From Sphingobacterium athyrii (GTDB taxonomy: Bacteria > Bacteroidota > Bacteroidia > Sphingobacteriales > Sphingobacteriaceae): a stretch of 64,000 nt of DNA. Position numbers and translations under genes: made by a program. The notes beneath the pieces were generated by a model, which was given only the letters and a program-made list of their open reading frames with translations, ran no database searches and was not told the origin of the DNA. Of the stretch, positions 18,456 through 27,998 are shown piece by piece (position 1 is the first letter of the stretch; the number at the start of each line of letters is the position of its first letter). The stretch lies in assembly GCF_003071065.1 (NCBI RefSeq), contig NZ_QCXX01000001.1, forward strand, positions 248,001-312,000, written 5' to 3'.

Positions 18456-20855
18456 TTATTTAGACTTTGTCGTTTTCTTTGCTGGAGCCTTCTTTGCTGT
18501 CGCTTTTTTAGCAACTGTTTTCTTTTCGGCAGTTTTTGCTTTAACAGCTTTACCTTTCGGTGCATCCGCTTCCGCCCACTTCAGCACATCTTCATAGCTG
18601 ATTTTTTCGATTTCTGTTCCTTTCGGAATTTTCAAGTTCTGCTTTCCAAAACGGATGAACGGTCCCCAACGGCCCTGTTCGATCTGTGCATCCGGATTTT
18701 CATCAAAAACACGGATCACTTTTTCAATATCTTTCTGACGTTTCTCCTGAATAATCTGAATGCATTCCTCTTCGGTAACGTCCAAGGGATCTACGCCTTT
18801 TGGCAAAGAATAGAAAGCGGAATTATGACGGATATAAGGTCCAAATCGACCGATAGCAACTGTCATCTCTTTATCTTCAAATACACCTACTTTTTTGGGG
18901 AGTTTAAATAGCTCCATGGCATCTTCAAAGGTAATCGTTTCAATCATCTGTCCTTTGCGCAACGATGCGAATCGAGGTTTTTCCTCATCATCTGGCGAAC
19001 CGATCTGAACCAGAGGCCCGAATTTTCCGATACGTACAGAAACCGGTTTTCCGGAAACTGGATCTATACCCAGTTCACGTTCATTATTGGCACGATCCGC
19101 ATTTTCCAGCGTATCCTCCACTTCGGAGTGAAAAGGGCCATAGAAATCGTGTAGCATTTTTGTCCACTCGGTCAATCCATGCGCAATATCGTCAAACTCT
19201 TTCTCGACATTCGCCGTAAAGTGAAAATCTACAATACCATTGAAATGCTCCACCAAGAAATCATTCACGACAATACCGATATCAGTGGGGAACATTTTCC
19301 CTTTTTCGGCACCTGTAATTTCTGTTTTTGTAACGGCTTTCAGTTCGGCATTCTCGAGAGTCAATACCCGATAGTCGCGTGATCTTCCTTCCCGTTCTTC
19401 TTTAACAACATAACCACGATTTTGAATTGTAGAAATGGTTGGCGCATAGGTAGACGGTCTACCGATACCTAGTTCCTCTAATTTTTTCACTAATGCCGCT
19501 TCCGTATAACGTGCCGGAGGTCTTGTAAAGCGCTCCGTCGCTGACATGTTTTTCAACGTCAGCTGTAATCCAACCGTCAATGGTGGCAGGATGGCGTTAT
19601 CGCTATCTTCATCCAGTGTTGTCTCCTGATCATCATCTACGGATTCCATATAAACTTTCAGAAAACCGTCAAACTTCATCACCTCTCCTGAAGCATTCAG
19701 ATCTTCCGGACGTGTAGAAATAGAAATCTTAGCCAGCGTACGTTCAAATTCTGCTTCACTCATCTGAGATGCAATTGCTCTCTTCCAGATCAGTTCATAT
19801 AACCTTTTTTCAGCCGAATCACCTTCAATGGTATGTTCCGAAAAATAGGTAGGACGTATAGCCTCGTGTGCCTCTTGCGCACCCGAAGTTTTTGTTTTAT
19901 ATTTTCTTACTTTATGGTATTGATTGCCATAAGCCGATTTAATTTCTTTTTCTGCCGCTTCAATAGCCGTATCACTCAAATTGACGGAATCTGTACGCAT
20001 ATAGGTAATACGTCCCGACTCATATAAACGTTGAGCAACCTGCATCGTCCTTGCGACCGAGAAGCCAAGTTTTCTACTTGCTTCCTGTTGTAAGGTTGAT
20101 GTGGTAAATGGCGCAGCCGGCGAACGTTTTGACGGTTTTGTTTCCAGATGTTTAACCGCAAACAAAGCGGCTTTACAATCTTCCAAAAATCGTGTCGCTT
20201 CTGCTTCCGTCGCAAATCGTTGTGGAAGCTCGGCTTTAAAACTATCTTTAATCTTGCCCGTATGGAAAAACGCAACAATCTTAAAAGCCGCCTCCGGTTC
20301 AAACTTGTTAATCTCACGTTCGCGGTCTACAATTAATCGAACTGCAACAGATTGTACACGACCTGCTGATAAAGAAGGTTTCACCTTTTTCCATAAAACC
20401 GGGGACAGTTCAAAACCCACCAATCTATCTAAAACTCGTCTCGCCTGTTGTGCGTTGACAAGATTATAATCTATTTTACGGGGATTGTCGATGGCTTTCA
20501 ATATCGCCGGTTTGGTGATCTCATGAAACACAATACGTTTTGTACTTTCGTCTTTCAATCCCAATGTCTCAAATAAATGCCAGGAAATAGCTTCTCCCTC
20601 GCGGTCCTCATCGGATGCAAGCCAAACAGTTTCCGCTGCCTTAGCTAATTTCTTCAGCTCACTCACGACTGCTTTTTTATCAGAGGGAACTTCATACTTC
20701 TGTTCAAAATTCTTCTCTGTATTAATCGCATCATCGGTTTTCACCAAATCACGGATATGCCCATAACTCGACTTTACCAAAAAATCGCTTCCTAAATATC
20801 CTTCTATCGTTTTTGCTTTCGCCGGAGACTCAACTATCAATAAATTTTTCGCCAT
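18456..20855 (-). CDS. topA: DNA topoisomerase I
   Basis: A 799-residue type IA topoisomerase that relaxes negative supercoils. The Toprim domain has the catalytic Glu of LIVESPAKAK and the acidic triad DEDREGE (82-88). The active-site Tyr is Y285 in GRITYMRTDS. Three Topo_C-type repeats follow (GKFGPLVQIG, GRFGPYIRHN, GRWGPFIRFG). No four-Cys zinc ribbons are visible, unlike in E. coli TopA. The C-terminal 35 residues are a Lys/Ala tail (KKATAKKAPAKK) likely to bind DNA. It is the first gene of the operon with the 137-residue orf and cmk. Confidence 0.97.
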   Translation of the reverse strand: MAKNLLIVESPAKAKTIEGYLGSDFLVKSSYGHIRDLVKTDDAINTEKNFEQKYEVPSDKKAVVSELKKLAKAAETVWLASDEDREGEAISWHLFETLGLKDESTKRIVFHEITKPAILKAIDNPRKIDYNLVNAQQARRVLDRLVGFELSPVLWKKVKPSLSAGRVQSVAVRLIVDREREINKFEPEAAFKIVAFFHTGKIKDSFKAELPQRFATEAEATRFLEDCKAALFAVKHLETKPSKRSPAAPFTTSTLQQEASRKLGFSVARTMQVAQRLYESGRITYMRTDSVNLSDTAIEAAEKEIKSAYGNQYHKVRKYKTKTSGAQEAHEAIRPTYFSEHTIEGDSAEKRLYELIWKRAIASQMSEAEFERTLAKISISTRPEDLNASGEVMKFDGFLKVYMESVDDDQETTLDEDSDNAILPPLTVGLQLTLKNMSATERFTRPPARYTEAALVKKLEELGIGRPSTYAPTISTIQNRGYVVKEEREGRSRDYRVLTLENAELKAVTKTEITGAEKGKMFPTDIGIVVNDFLVEHFNGIVDFHFTANVEKEFDDIAHGLTEWTKMLHDFYGPFHSEVEDTLENADRANNERELGIDPVSGKPVSVRIGKFGPLVQIGSPDDEEKPRFASLRKGQMIETITFEDAMELFKLPKKVGVFEDKEMTVAIGRFGPYIRHNSAFYSLPKGVDPLDVTEEECIQIIQEKRQKDIEKVIRVFDENPDAQIEQGRWGPFIRFGKQNLKIPKGTEIEKISYEDVLKWAEADAPKGKAVKAKTAEKKTVAKKATAKKAPAKKTTKSK

Positions 20856-21218
20856 CTAATTTGAGATTTGTGCAAATAAAGGGAATTCTAAAAGGAATGA
20901 CAATAATTTCTTGCAAAAAAGACAAAAAAAATAGATTTCCTCCTTATATATATGTGTATTGTATTATTTTCAGTCACGCTACAATCGTCCTCTAAGCGTC
21001 TTACTGCTTCTAAAAAATGATATTAACAGAACTTCAAAACTTCGTTTTTTTTCATTTCAACAATTTCGACAATTCATTTTAGTTTATTCTCTTTCGAAAA
21101 CACTTTCGAAAGAGAGGAAATCAACGATTCAAAATTGTCAAAAATAAAATAGGTTATGTATATTCGCCTATTCAAAACGGGATAATTTACCCTTATTTTG
21201 TTTTAAATATAATAATAA
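20856..21218. other. AT-rich divergent intergenic region (topA / GDPD gene)
   Basis: 363 bp without a credible gene. It should hold the promoters of topA (minus) and of the phosphodiesterase gene (plus). The one clear structure is the dyad at 21088-21115. Confidence 0.6.
21088..21115. repeat. 12-bp perfect inverted repeat upstream of GDPD gene
   Basis: Arms TCTCTTTCGAAA (21088-21099) and TTTCGAAAGAGA (21104-21115) around ACAC. Neither side has a terminator-like T-run. It could be an operator or a hairpin in the leader of the 21219 gene. It lies 104 bp before the ATG. Confidence 0.5.
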
Positions 21219-22130
21219 ATGAAAATATTTTTTCTTAGAATAGCCTTTTTGGGCCTATTATTACCGTTTGCATCTTGTTCAGTTAGGAAAGATTCGGCAA
21301 AAACAGAAAACAGCTTTCCTAAACTTAGTTTGGAAGCCCACCGTGGAGGGCGAGGTCTATACCCCGAGGAGTCCATTGCCGCAATGAAAAATGCCATTGA
21401 CTTACCGCAAGTGACGACGCTGGAAATGGACTGCCACATCACCAAAGACCGTAAAGTTGTTGTTTTTCACGACGACTATCTCAATCCAAAATTTGTCCTA
21501 AAGCCGGATGGCAGTGAGCTCGCAGAGAAGGACAAATCCTTGAAAATTTTTGCAATAAACTATAAAGATCTCCTTAAGTATGATATCGGTTCGAAGTTTT
21601 ACAAAGAATTTCCTGAACAAAAAAAACAGGTGACGCGCATTGCAAAACTCGCTGACCTCATTGATAGTACAGAAGCCTATGCCCTTCAAAAGAGTAAGGC
21701 CCCCTTGTTTTATAACATCGAAGTAAAAAGTAGCGAGAATAAGGATGGTATCTATCACCCTAGAGTGGAAGAATTTGTTGATTTAGTGGTACAGGTGATT
21801 ACTGAGAAAAAGATTGCTGCCCGCACTGTTATTCAGTCCTTTGATATTCGAGCAGTCAAGTATCTAAACAAAGCTTACCCCCAAATAAAAGTATCGTATC
21901 TGATTGATGCCAATTATGCAAAAAATGCAACGGAGACAATCGCAGCGTTAGGCTTTACGCCTTTCATCATCAGCCCCCAGTATAAGTTGGTAAACCGCGA
22001 CTTTGTCAAGCAATACCACAAAGCAAATGTTAAAGTTATTCCATGGACGGTAAATACAAAAGCGGAGATAGAACAACTAAAAGTACTGAAGGTGGACGGA
22101 ATAATCAGTGATTATCCGAATCTGTTTTAA
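21219..22130 (+). CDS. Glycerophosphodiester phosphodiesterase lipoprotein
   Basis: 303 residues with a lipoprotein signal (MKIFFLRIAFLGLLLPFASC, lipobox FASC) and a GDPD TIM barrel. EAHRGGRGLYPEESIAAM holds the catalytic His and Arg, LEMDCHITKDRKVVVFHDD the metal ligands and second catalytic His, and NIEVKSS, VIQSFD and VIPWTVN follow. GDPDs hydrolyse glycerophosphodiesters to glycerol 3-phosphate and an alcohol. The lipobox places it on the membrane, facing the periplasm or surface. It is monocistronic, with a hairpin after the gene. Confidence 0.93.
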   Translation: MKIFFLRIAFLGLLLPFASCSVRKDSAKTENSFPKLSLEAHRGGRGLYPEESIAAMKNAIDLPQVTTLEMDCHITKDRKVVVFHDDYLNPKFVLKPDGSELAEKDKSLKIFAINYKDLLKYDIGSKFYKEFPEQKKQVTRIAKLADLIDSTEAYALQKSKAPLFYNIEVKSSENKDGIYHPRVEEFVDLVVQVITEKKIAARTVIQSFDIRAVKYLNKAYPQIKVSYLIDANYAKNATETIAALGFTPFIISPQYKLVNRDFVKQYHKANVKVIPWTVNTKAEIEQLKVLKVDGIISDYPNLF

Positions 22131-22155
22131 AATCCTGATATTTTAATAGCATAAC

Positions 22156-22187
22156 AAATCGCCGTATGTAATAGAAGACGGCGATTT
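22156..22187. terminator. Hairpin between convergent GDPD and patatin genes
   Basis: AAATCGCCGT / ACGGCGATTT stem (22156-22165 and 22178-22187) with a 12-nt loop; the T-tract is weak (TTTAATTAT). Confidence 0.6.
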
Positions 22188-22229
22188 AATTATACATAGA
22201 CCAAAATTAAGCTGGTGCAATGCCAATGA

Positions 22230-23045
22230 CTACTTTATTTTGGTTTTATTTTTAAGAGCCTTATCGATATACTCCCTACCCTTTTGAACTAAAAATTCGG
22301 CACGGTGGTAATCCCACAAATTACAGATATTATAAGGAATATCAACAACGACATCCGGACGGTAGAGATCAATAATCATACGGCTCATTTTTCGGCGCAT
22401 GACATAATAGGATGCCTGAAGAATATCCAGGGAATTTGAGGTCTTTGTGTCCAGCTTTTTGATAACGGAATATTGTTTATCGGGCTTCGATTCCAGATTG
22501 ACCGCGATAATTAAATTCTCTTTTTTTGTGACATGGTTAATCGGCAAAGGGTTGAGCACTCCGCCATCCACATAGACATGGGTATCATCCTCGACCGCAG
22601 TAAATACAGCTGGTATGGCTATGGAGGCCCGGATCGCATCATACATGCTCCCAAAATCCAGGACAACTTCTTCCTCATAGTTTAGGTCTGTCGCGACAGC
22701 CTTGAATAAAATAGGAAAAGTTTCAATATTTGCATCGGGAATCACCGATTTCAACGCATTGAAAACTTTGATCCCTTTCATCATCCCTAGTCCCTTCCAA
22801 CTGAAGTCCATCATATTGAAAACCGATTTCTTTGTGAGATTATGCATCCAGTCTTCCAGTACATCCATCTTTCCCTGGGCATAGATCCCCCCCACCAGCG
22901 CACCGATAGAGCAACCGACGATCTCATCTATCTCGAAACCCATTTCCTCCAATTTACGGATAACACCGATATGCACCAATCCTCTTGCTCCGCCACCGCC
23001 CAGGACGAGTGTTACCTTTCGGTTCAAAAAATCTTTCTCTGACAT
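22230..23045 (-). CDS. Patatin-like phospholipase family protein
   Basis: A 271-residue protein with the patatin signature: oxyanion loop GGGGARG (16-22), nucleophile elbow GCSIG (Ser at 46), and the dyad Asp in VDGGVLNPLP at about residue 159. No signal peptide is visible, so it is likely cytosolic or peripheral to the inner membrane, like RssA-type proteins. The family are serine acyl hydrolases; the substrate is not known. The divergent neighbour is the DsbA/FrnE-like gene. Confidence 0.93.
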   Translation of the reverse strand: MSEKDFLNRKVTLVLGGGGARGLVHIGVIRKLEEMGFEIDEIVGCSIGALVGGIYAQGKMDVLEDWMHNLTKKSVFNMMDFSWKGLGMMKGIKVFNALKSVIPDANIETFPILFKAVATDLNYEEEVVLDFGSMYDAIRASIAIPAVFTAVEDDTHVYVDGGVLNPLPINHVTKKENLIIAVNLESKPDKQYSVIKKLDTKTSNSLDILQASYYVMRRKMSRMIIDLYRPDVVVDIPYNICNLWDYHRAEFLVQKGREYIDKALKNKTKIK

Positions 23046-23155
23046 ATGCTTAAACCTGCATTATAATGATGTTGACATTGACCCAACAATGTAATCCGAT
23101 AATCATCGTTATAATATGTATTTTTGATTACAATATACGGAGTAAATTAAGAATT

Positions 23156-23860
23156 ATGAAAATAGAAATTTGGTCGGACATCATTTGTCCATTTTGTTAT
23201 ATTGGTTTGACAAAGCTGGAGCTGGCACTACAGGAAGCTGCGCCTGAGGTTCAGACAGAGATGATTTGGAAATCCTATCAGCTCAACCCTGAGTTTCCGG
23301 AAGATGCCGCAGGCATGCCAACATACGATTATCTTGTCCGGACAAAGGGAATGAGCATGGACGATATCGTGGCAATGACAGGGCAGCTCAGTGCGCAGGG
23401 GAAAGAACTGGGGATTGCGTTAAACTTCGATCAAGCAATCGTTGTAAATACCAAAAAGGCACATCGCCTTCTCCATTTTGCACAGGCACATGGCAAGGGA
23501 ACAACATTAAAAAAAGCATTATTTAAAGCACATTTTACCGATGGTCTGGATGTCAACGATAACCCTACCCTTATTGAGCTGGCCGGACTTGCGGGCCTGC
23601 CCGAGCAGGGTGTCCGGGAACTTCTGGCCTCCGACAATTATGCTTACGATGTTAGTCAGGACATTCAAGAAGGAGTCAACCTTGGTCTCCGCGGCGTACC
23701 TTTCTTTGTGTTTGACCGTAAATACGCGATTCCCGGCGCACAACCCATGGAGGTTTTTCACAATACGATTCAAGAATGTTTGGCTAACCAAGTCACCCCG
23801 CTGCAACAAAGAGGCGAAGATGGACCTTCCTGTGATCCTGAAACCGGAAAATGTGAGTAA
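23156..23860 (+). CDS. DsbA-family oxidoreductase, FrnE-like
   Basis: The ATG at 23156 (MKIEIWSDIICPFCYIG) gives 234 residues; the frame stays open upstream to 23066, but the extra 30 residues do not fit the family. The thioredoxin-fold active site is CPFC near the N-terminus, and the GVPFFVFDRKYAIPGAQP block contains the cis-Pro. There is no signal peptide, as in the cytoplasmic FrnE group. The C-terminal tail carries two more cysteines (GPSCDPETGKCE), a pair also reported in FrnE-type proteins. It probably acts in thiol redox or oxidative stress; the partner is unknown. Confidence 0.9.
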   Translation: MKIEIWSDIICPFCYIGLTKLELALQEAAPEVQTEMIWKSYQLNPEFPEDAAGMPTYDYLVRTKGMSMDDIVAMTGQLSAQGKELGIALNFDQAIVVNTKKAHRLLHFAQAHGKGTTLKKALFKAHFTDGLDVNDNPTLIELAGLAGLPEQGVRELLASDNYAYDVSQDIQEGVNLGLRGVPFFVFDRKYAIPGAQPMEVFHNTIQECLANQVTPLQQRGEDGPSCDPETGKCE

Positions 23861-23929
23861 AGAAAGAAAAAAGTTTTAGTTTAATTTACTATTTTCGCAA
23901 GCTTATAACGACAAACAAATTTGGTATAA

Positions 23930-26900
23930 ATGCAGTTAACCAAACTAGAAATAAAGGGATTTAAAAGTTTCGGAGACAAAATCACGATCAACTTTAACGA
24001 TGGTGTGACCGCTATTGTTGGACCAAACGGATGTGGAAAGTCCAATGTAGTGGACGCAATACGCTGGGTACTTGGTGAACAAAGTACAAAGATGCTACGT
24101 TCTGATAAAATGGAGAATATTATTTTTAACGGAACGAAAAATAGAAAACCAGCCAATCTTGCCGAAGTTTCCTTAACCTTCAATAACAATAATAATATCC
24201 TCCCAACGGAATTCTCGACCGTCACTGTCACCCGTAAATTATTCCGCAATGGCGATAGCGAATACCGTTTGAATGACGTAAAATGCCGTTTAAAAGATAT
24301 TACGGATTTATTTTTGGACACGGGAGTTGGTGCGGATAGCTATTCCATCATCGAATTGAAAATGATTGATGAAATCATCAACAACAAGGACAATTCGCGT
24401 AGAAATCTTTTTGAGGAAGCCTCCGGAATCTCAAAATATAAAGTGCGTAAAAAACAGACACTAACAAAATTGAGAGATACAGAAGCTGATCTCAGCCGCG
24501 TGGACGATCTACTCTATGAAATCACAAAAAATCTCAAATCGTTAGAAAATCAAGCAAAAAAAGCAGAGAAATATACCCTGCTCAAGCAAGAATACCGTCA
24601 AAGCAGCATTGATCTCGCTTATTATAGAATTGCTGATTTTTCGACAGAGCTTGACCGGCTTCAAACACAGGAGTCTAAAGTTCAGAAAGACGCCGCAAAT
24701 TCTCAGGAATTGATCCTGAACGCAGAAACGCAATTGCAGTCGTTGCGTCAGGTAAATTTGGAACAGGAGAAAAACCTTTCCGTACAGCAAAAGGCAACAC
24801 AGGAATTTGTGAACAAAATCCGTGGCTATGAATCGGAAAAAAAGATAAAAAATGAGAAAGTAAAAAATCTTCAGGACAAAGAAAACAGATTAAATCTAGA
24901 CATCAATAGCGACAAACAACAACTTAATCACGTTCTCTATACGATTAAAAGGTTAAACGAGGAGTTGTTTGATGAACAGAATAAACTTGATTCATTAAAA
25001 GACAACCTGGAGTCCAATAAATCTGAAGTGGAAGCTTTACGCGGCCAGCAGCAGTCTGCCAAAGGTAAATTGGATATCTTCAACAAAAGTAACGCTGAAC
25101 TTCAATCCAAAATTTATAAACTGGAGAAAGACCTAGCTGTTTTTAATATTCAAAAAGAAGCCCTTCTTCAGGAAGCTGTGCGCAACAGCGCGGATACCGA
25201 AGCAAAGGAAACCGAGCTAGTACAATTTGACAATGCTGCAGCTGAATTGGAAGGCCGTGTTGAGGCCCAACAAGCACATTATGAATCGGCCAATGCACTT
25301 GAAGAAGAGTTACAGGCGCAAATTCTTCAATGCCAGACAAATCTGGAAGAGTTTAAAGCACAGCTTGCGAAAGACCTCAGGTTAGTTGATGCCAAACAAA
25401 ATGAATATAACCTGACAAAATCACTTATTGACAACTTGGAAGGTTTCCCGGATTCCATCCGATTTTTAAAGAAAAATGCAGGCTGGAAAAAGCAACCGCC
25501 ACTGTTCTCGGATGTACTCTTCTGTCAGGAAGATTATCGCGTTGCAATTGAAAATTACCTGGAACCGATCATGAACCATTATGTTGTCGAAACACAACAA
25601 GATGCTGTTCAAGCAATCCAGCTACTGAGCGATGCCGCAAAAGGTCGAGCTCATTTCTTCGTATTGGAAGCAATTGATACCGCGGTTACTTCGTCCATTC
25701 CTCCAAATAATAATCTCATGTCTGCACTGGATGTGATCACGGTGGATGAAAAATATAAAGCCCTCTGTACCCTACTTCTTCAGCATGTCTATATATTAAA
25801 GCAGGAAGGTGAAAAGGAACTGGAACAAGCGCTACCTGAAACAGGTCGAGTGATTCTACAAAAGAATGGTCGCTATGCCAAACATCATTTGGGACTTTCG
25901 GGTGGATCTGTCGGATTATTTGAAGGAAAGCGCATCGGCAGAGCGAAAAACCTCGAGGTTCTTGCCCAGGAAATTAAAACGCTCAACCAAGAGATTGCAA
26001 AACTTGAAGACAAGATAACAGCCGAAACAGCGCGTGTGGAGGCTTTACGCAGCAACTCACAAAAAGAACGCATTGATGAACTCCGTTTTCAACTCAATAG
26101 ACTTAACAATGAGCTGATCACGGTAAAAACGAAACAGGAGCAATACCAGTCTTTCATCAGCAACTCGCAGCTACGTAAAAGAGATATCCAGGAAAAAATT
26201 GCAGGTATCGAAACTGATCTTACCCTTGCCGAACCTCAGCTGCAGGAATTGCGTATACAAAAAGATCAGAGTGTGGCGGAGCTATCGGAATTACAGGATC
26301 AGTTCCATGAAATTTCGGAGATTTTGAATGAAAAATCCATCGCCTATAATCAGGAAAACATTAGTTATCATCAACAACTAAATAAAGTCTCCAACATCAG
26401 CAAGGATCTTGAATTCAGGGAGACTCAAAAAGATGATCATGAAATCCGTATTGAGCGAAATAGTGCTGAACTTGTTGAAGTACAGGAAGCGTTGCGAACG
26501 ACAATTCCTTTTGAGGACGAAGAAGATGCGGACCTTATAGCGATGTATGAGCAAAAGATTGCATTGGAAGATGGTCTAAAGGAGCTGGAAGAAAGGTACT
26601 ACGCAGACAAACAACAGATCAATAATCTGGAGGATTCGCTCACACAACAACGTCGTTCCAAAGAACAGAGTGATTTTCTTGTCAGTGAAATTAAGGACAA
26701 GAAAACGGCCTTACAAATAGACCTCAATGCGCTTAAAGAACGCCTGTCTGTAGAATTTAATATCGAACTTAAAGATCTGATTGAGCGCGAAGAGGTACCA
26801 GAAATTGCGGAAGATCAATCTACGTTAGCGACAAAATGCAGTAAACTCAAAAAGCAGCTCGATGAATTTGGAACGATTAATTTAATGGCGAAAGAAGCCT

Positions 26901-27472
26901 TTGATGAGATGAATGAGCGCTATGATTTTATCAATAAGGAAAAAGCAGATCTGATCGAAGCCAAAGGCTCTTTAATGGCCACAATTAAAGAAATCGACGA
27001 TACCGCTAAAGTGCAATTTATGTTCACCTTCAATGCTGTAAGGGACAATTTCATTAAAGTGTTCCGTTCATTATTTAACGAGGAGGACAGCTGTGACCTC
27101 GTCCTGACTGATCCAAGCAATCCATTAGATTCGGATATAGATATCATTGCTCAGCCAAAAGGAAAACGTCCGTTATCAATCAATCAGCTTTCGGGAGGTG
27201 AGAAAACCTTGACTTCAACAGCATTGTTATTTTCACTCTATCTTTCAAAACCAGCACCTTTCTGTATTTTCGATGAGGTAGATGCGCCTTTGGATGATAC
27301 CAATATTGACAAATTCAATAATATCATTCGTGATTTCTCCAAAAACTCTCAGTTTATTGTTGTATCACACAACAAGAAAACGATCGCAAGCACCGACATT
27401 ATCTATGGTGTGACCATGGTAGAACAAGGAGTCTCACGTGTTGTTGCTGTAGATTTAAGGGAAGTGGCTTAA
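23930..27472 (+). CDS. smc: Chromosome segregation protein SMC
   Basis: 1180 residues with the full SMC architecture. Walker A is GPNGCGKS (31-38), then a long coiled coil, a hinge (about 510-670, with GFPDSIRFL and GGSVGLFEGKRIG), a returning coiled coil, the ABC signature LSGGEKTLTSTAL (from about 1087) and Walker B FCIFDEVDAPLDD (about 1112-1124). It condenses and segregates chromosomes with ScpA and ScpB, which are not in this window. A near-consensus -7 box (TATTTTCG, 23890-23897) precedes it, and a hairpin terminator follows. Confidence 0.98.
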   Translation: MQLTKLEIKGFKSFGDKITINFNDGVTAIVGPNGCGKSNVVDAIRWVLGEQSTKMLRSDKMENIIFNGTKNRKPANLAEVSLTFNNNNNILPTEFSTVTVTRKLFRNGDSEYRLNDVKCRLKDITDLFLDTGVGADSYSIIELKMIDEIINNKDNSRRNLFEEASGISKYKVRKKQTLTKLRDTEADLSRVDDLLYEITKNLKSLENQAKKAEKYTLLKQEYRQSSIDLAYYRIADFSTELDRLQTQESKVQKDAANSQELILNAETQLQSLRQVNLEQEKNLSVQQKATQEFVNKIRGYESEKKIKNEKVKNLQDKENRLNLDINSDKQQLNHVLYTIKRLNEELFDEQNKLDSLKDNLESNKSEVEALRGQQQSAKGKLDIFNKSNAELQSKIYKLEKDLAVFNIQKEALLQEAVRNSADTEAKETELVQFDNAAAELEGRVEAQQAHYESANALEEELQAQILQCQTNLEEFKAQLAKDLRLVDAKQNEYNLTKSLIDNLEGFPDSIRFLKKNAGWKKQPPLFSDVLFCQEDYRVAIENYLEPIMNHYVVETQQDAVQAIQLLSDAAKGRAHFFVLEAIDTAVTSSIPPNNNLMSALDVITVDEKYKALCTLLLQHVYILKQEGEKELEQALPETGRVILQKNGRYAKHHLGLSGGSVGLFEGKRIGRAKNLEVLAQEIKTLNQEIAKLEDKITAETARVEALRSNSQKERIDELRFQLNRLNNELITVKTKQEQYQSFISNSQLRKRDIQEKIAGIETDLTLAEPQLQELRIQKDQSVAELSELQDQFHEISEILNEKSIAYNQENISYHQQLNKVSNISKDLEFRETQKDDHEIRIERNSAELVEVQEALRTTIPFEDEEDADLIAMYEQKIALEDGLKELEERYYADKQQINNLEDSLTQQRRSKEQSDFLVSEIKDKKTALQIDLNALKERLSVEFNIELKDLIEREEVPEIAEDQSTLATKCSKLKKQLDEFGTINLMAKEAFDEMNERYDFINKEKADLIEAKGSLMATIKEIDDTAKVQFMFTFNAVRDNFIKVFRSLFNEEDSCDLVLTDPSNPLDSDIDIIAQPKGKRPLSINQLSGGEKTLTSTALLFSLYLSKPAPFCIFDEVDAPLDDTNIDKFNNIIRDFSKNSQFIVVSHNKKTIASTDIIYGVTMVEQGVSRVVAVDLREVA

Positions 27473-27490
27473 AAAATATAGACTTAAAAA

Positions 27491-27524
27491 TAAAAAAGCC
27501 TTACATAATCGTAGGGCTTTTTTA
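27491..27524 (+). terminator. Terminator of smc
   Basis: A-run, GCC(T)TAC stem with GTA(G)GGC, then T-run, within 20-50 bp of the smc stop. The stem has one mismatch. Confidence 0.85.
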
Positions 27525-27582
27525 TGCTTATAGAATTCCGACCCTTGAAAACAACACTTATTTTTTGGCCATAGATGAAAAT

Positions 27583-27715
27583 AAAAAGCCCAGAGTGGGG
27601 AACTCTGAGCTTTCGTTAGCCATATATTAACCTATTTTATGAAAAGTATTTGCAATTAAAACGACACTTGTTTCAATTAATTATATAATTACTATTCCTT
27701 TAACATTTTTTAACA
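27583..27715 (-). ncRNA. Candidate small RNA, copy 1 of tandem pair
   Basis: Read on the minus strand, the element ends in a 12-bp hairpin (AAAGCTCAGAGT, loop of 5, ACTCTGGGCTTT; plus-strand 27585-27613) that is completely paired with one G-U wobble and is followed by five T, as in an intrinsic terminator. Upstream of it, a block (27602-27647) is nearly the same as in copy 2 at 27842-27887, and both copies share TGTTAAAAAATGT at their upstream edge (here 27703-27715). The 5' end is not determined. The plus-strand alternative is a leader with a tiny ORF (ATG at 27639, product MKSICN), but there the hairpin has a C-A mismatch. Confidence 0.45.
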
Positions 27716-27820
27716 TTTAAACAATATCAAGTGCAATCACTAGTATCTTTCAGCTATAGGTTCAAACCATGGCTATAGGAAAGTATTTCGCATATGAATT
27801 GCAAACAGTTTTGAATGTAT

Positions 27821-27998
27821 AAAAAAAGCCCGAAGTTGAGAACTCCGAGCTTACCTAACCAATTATTAACCTAAATTTATGAAAAGTCCAATTACTACTA
27901 AAAGCATCCTTTTGCATTGCTTTACCTAATAACGCTCGCCTTTCCGTCAATATTACATTGGCTGGTCGGATTTATTCGAATTTTGACATTTTTTAACA
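27821..27998 (-). ncRNA. Candidate small RNA, copy 2 of tandem pair
   Basis: The same architecture as copy 1, with the hairpin displaced by exactly 240 bp (plus-strand 27826-27852). On the minus strand AAGCTCGGAGTT pairs with AACTTCGGGCTT through two G-U wobbles and no mismatch, followed by seven T. Relative to copy 1, an A-U pair has become G-U, which keeps the pairing only on this strand. The shared TGTTAAAAAATGT is at 27986-27998. The body between the conserved block and that edge is about 43 bp longer than in copy 1. A plus-strand reading gives a 16-codon ORF (ATG at 27879, MKSPITTKSILLHCFT). Confidence 0.45.

Noticed and set aside
23881..24321. 146-codon minus-strand frame over the start of smc
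   Set aside because: The SMC N-terminal ATPase domain is unmistakable on the plus strand.
27639..27929. Tiny plus-strand ORFs (MKSICN and MKSPITTKSILLHCFT) as leader peptides
   Set aside because: Kept only as an alternative: the associated hairpins are mismatched on the plus strand and lack a T-run there, while both fit on the minus strand.
27583..27998. CRISPR-like or insertion-sequence repeat
   Set aside because: Only two diverged copies, no spacers of fixed length, no terminal inverted repeats or transposase.
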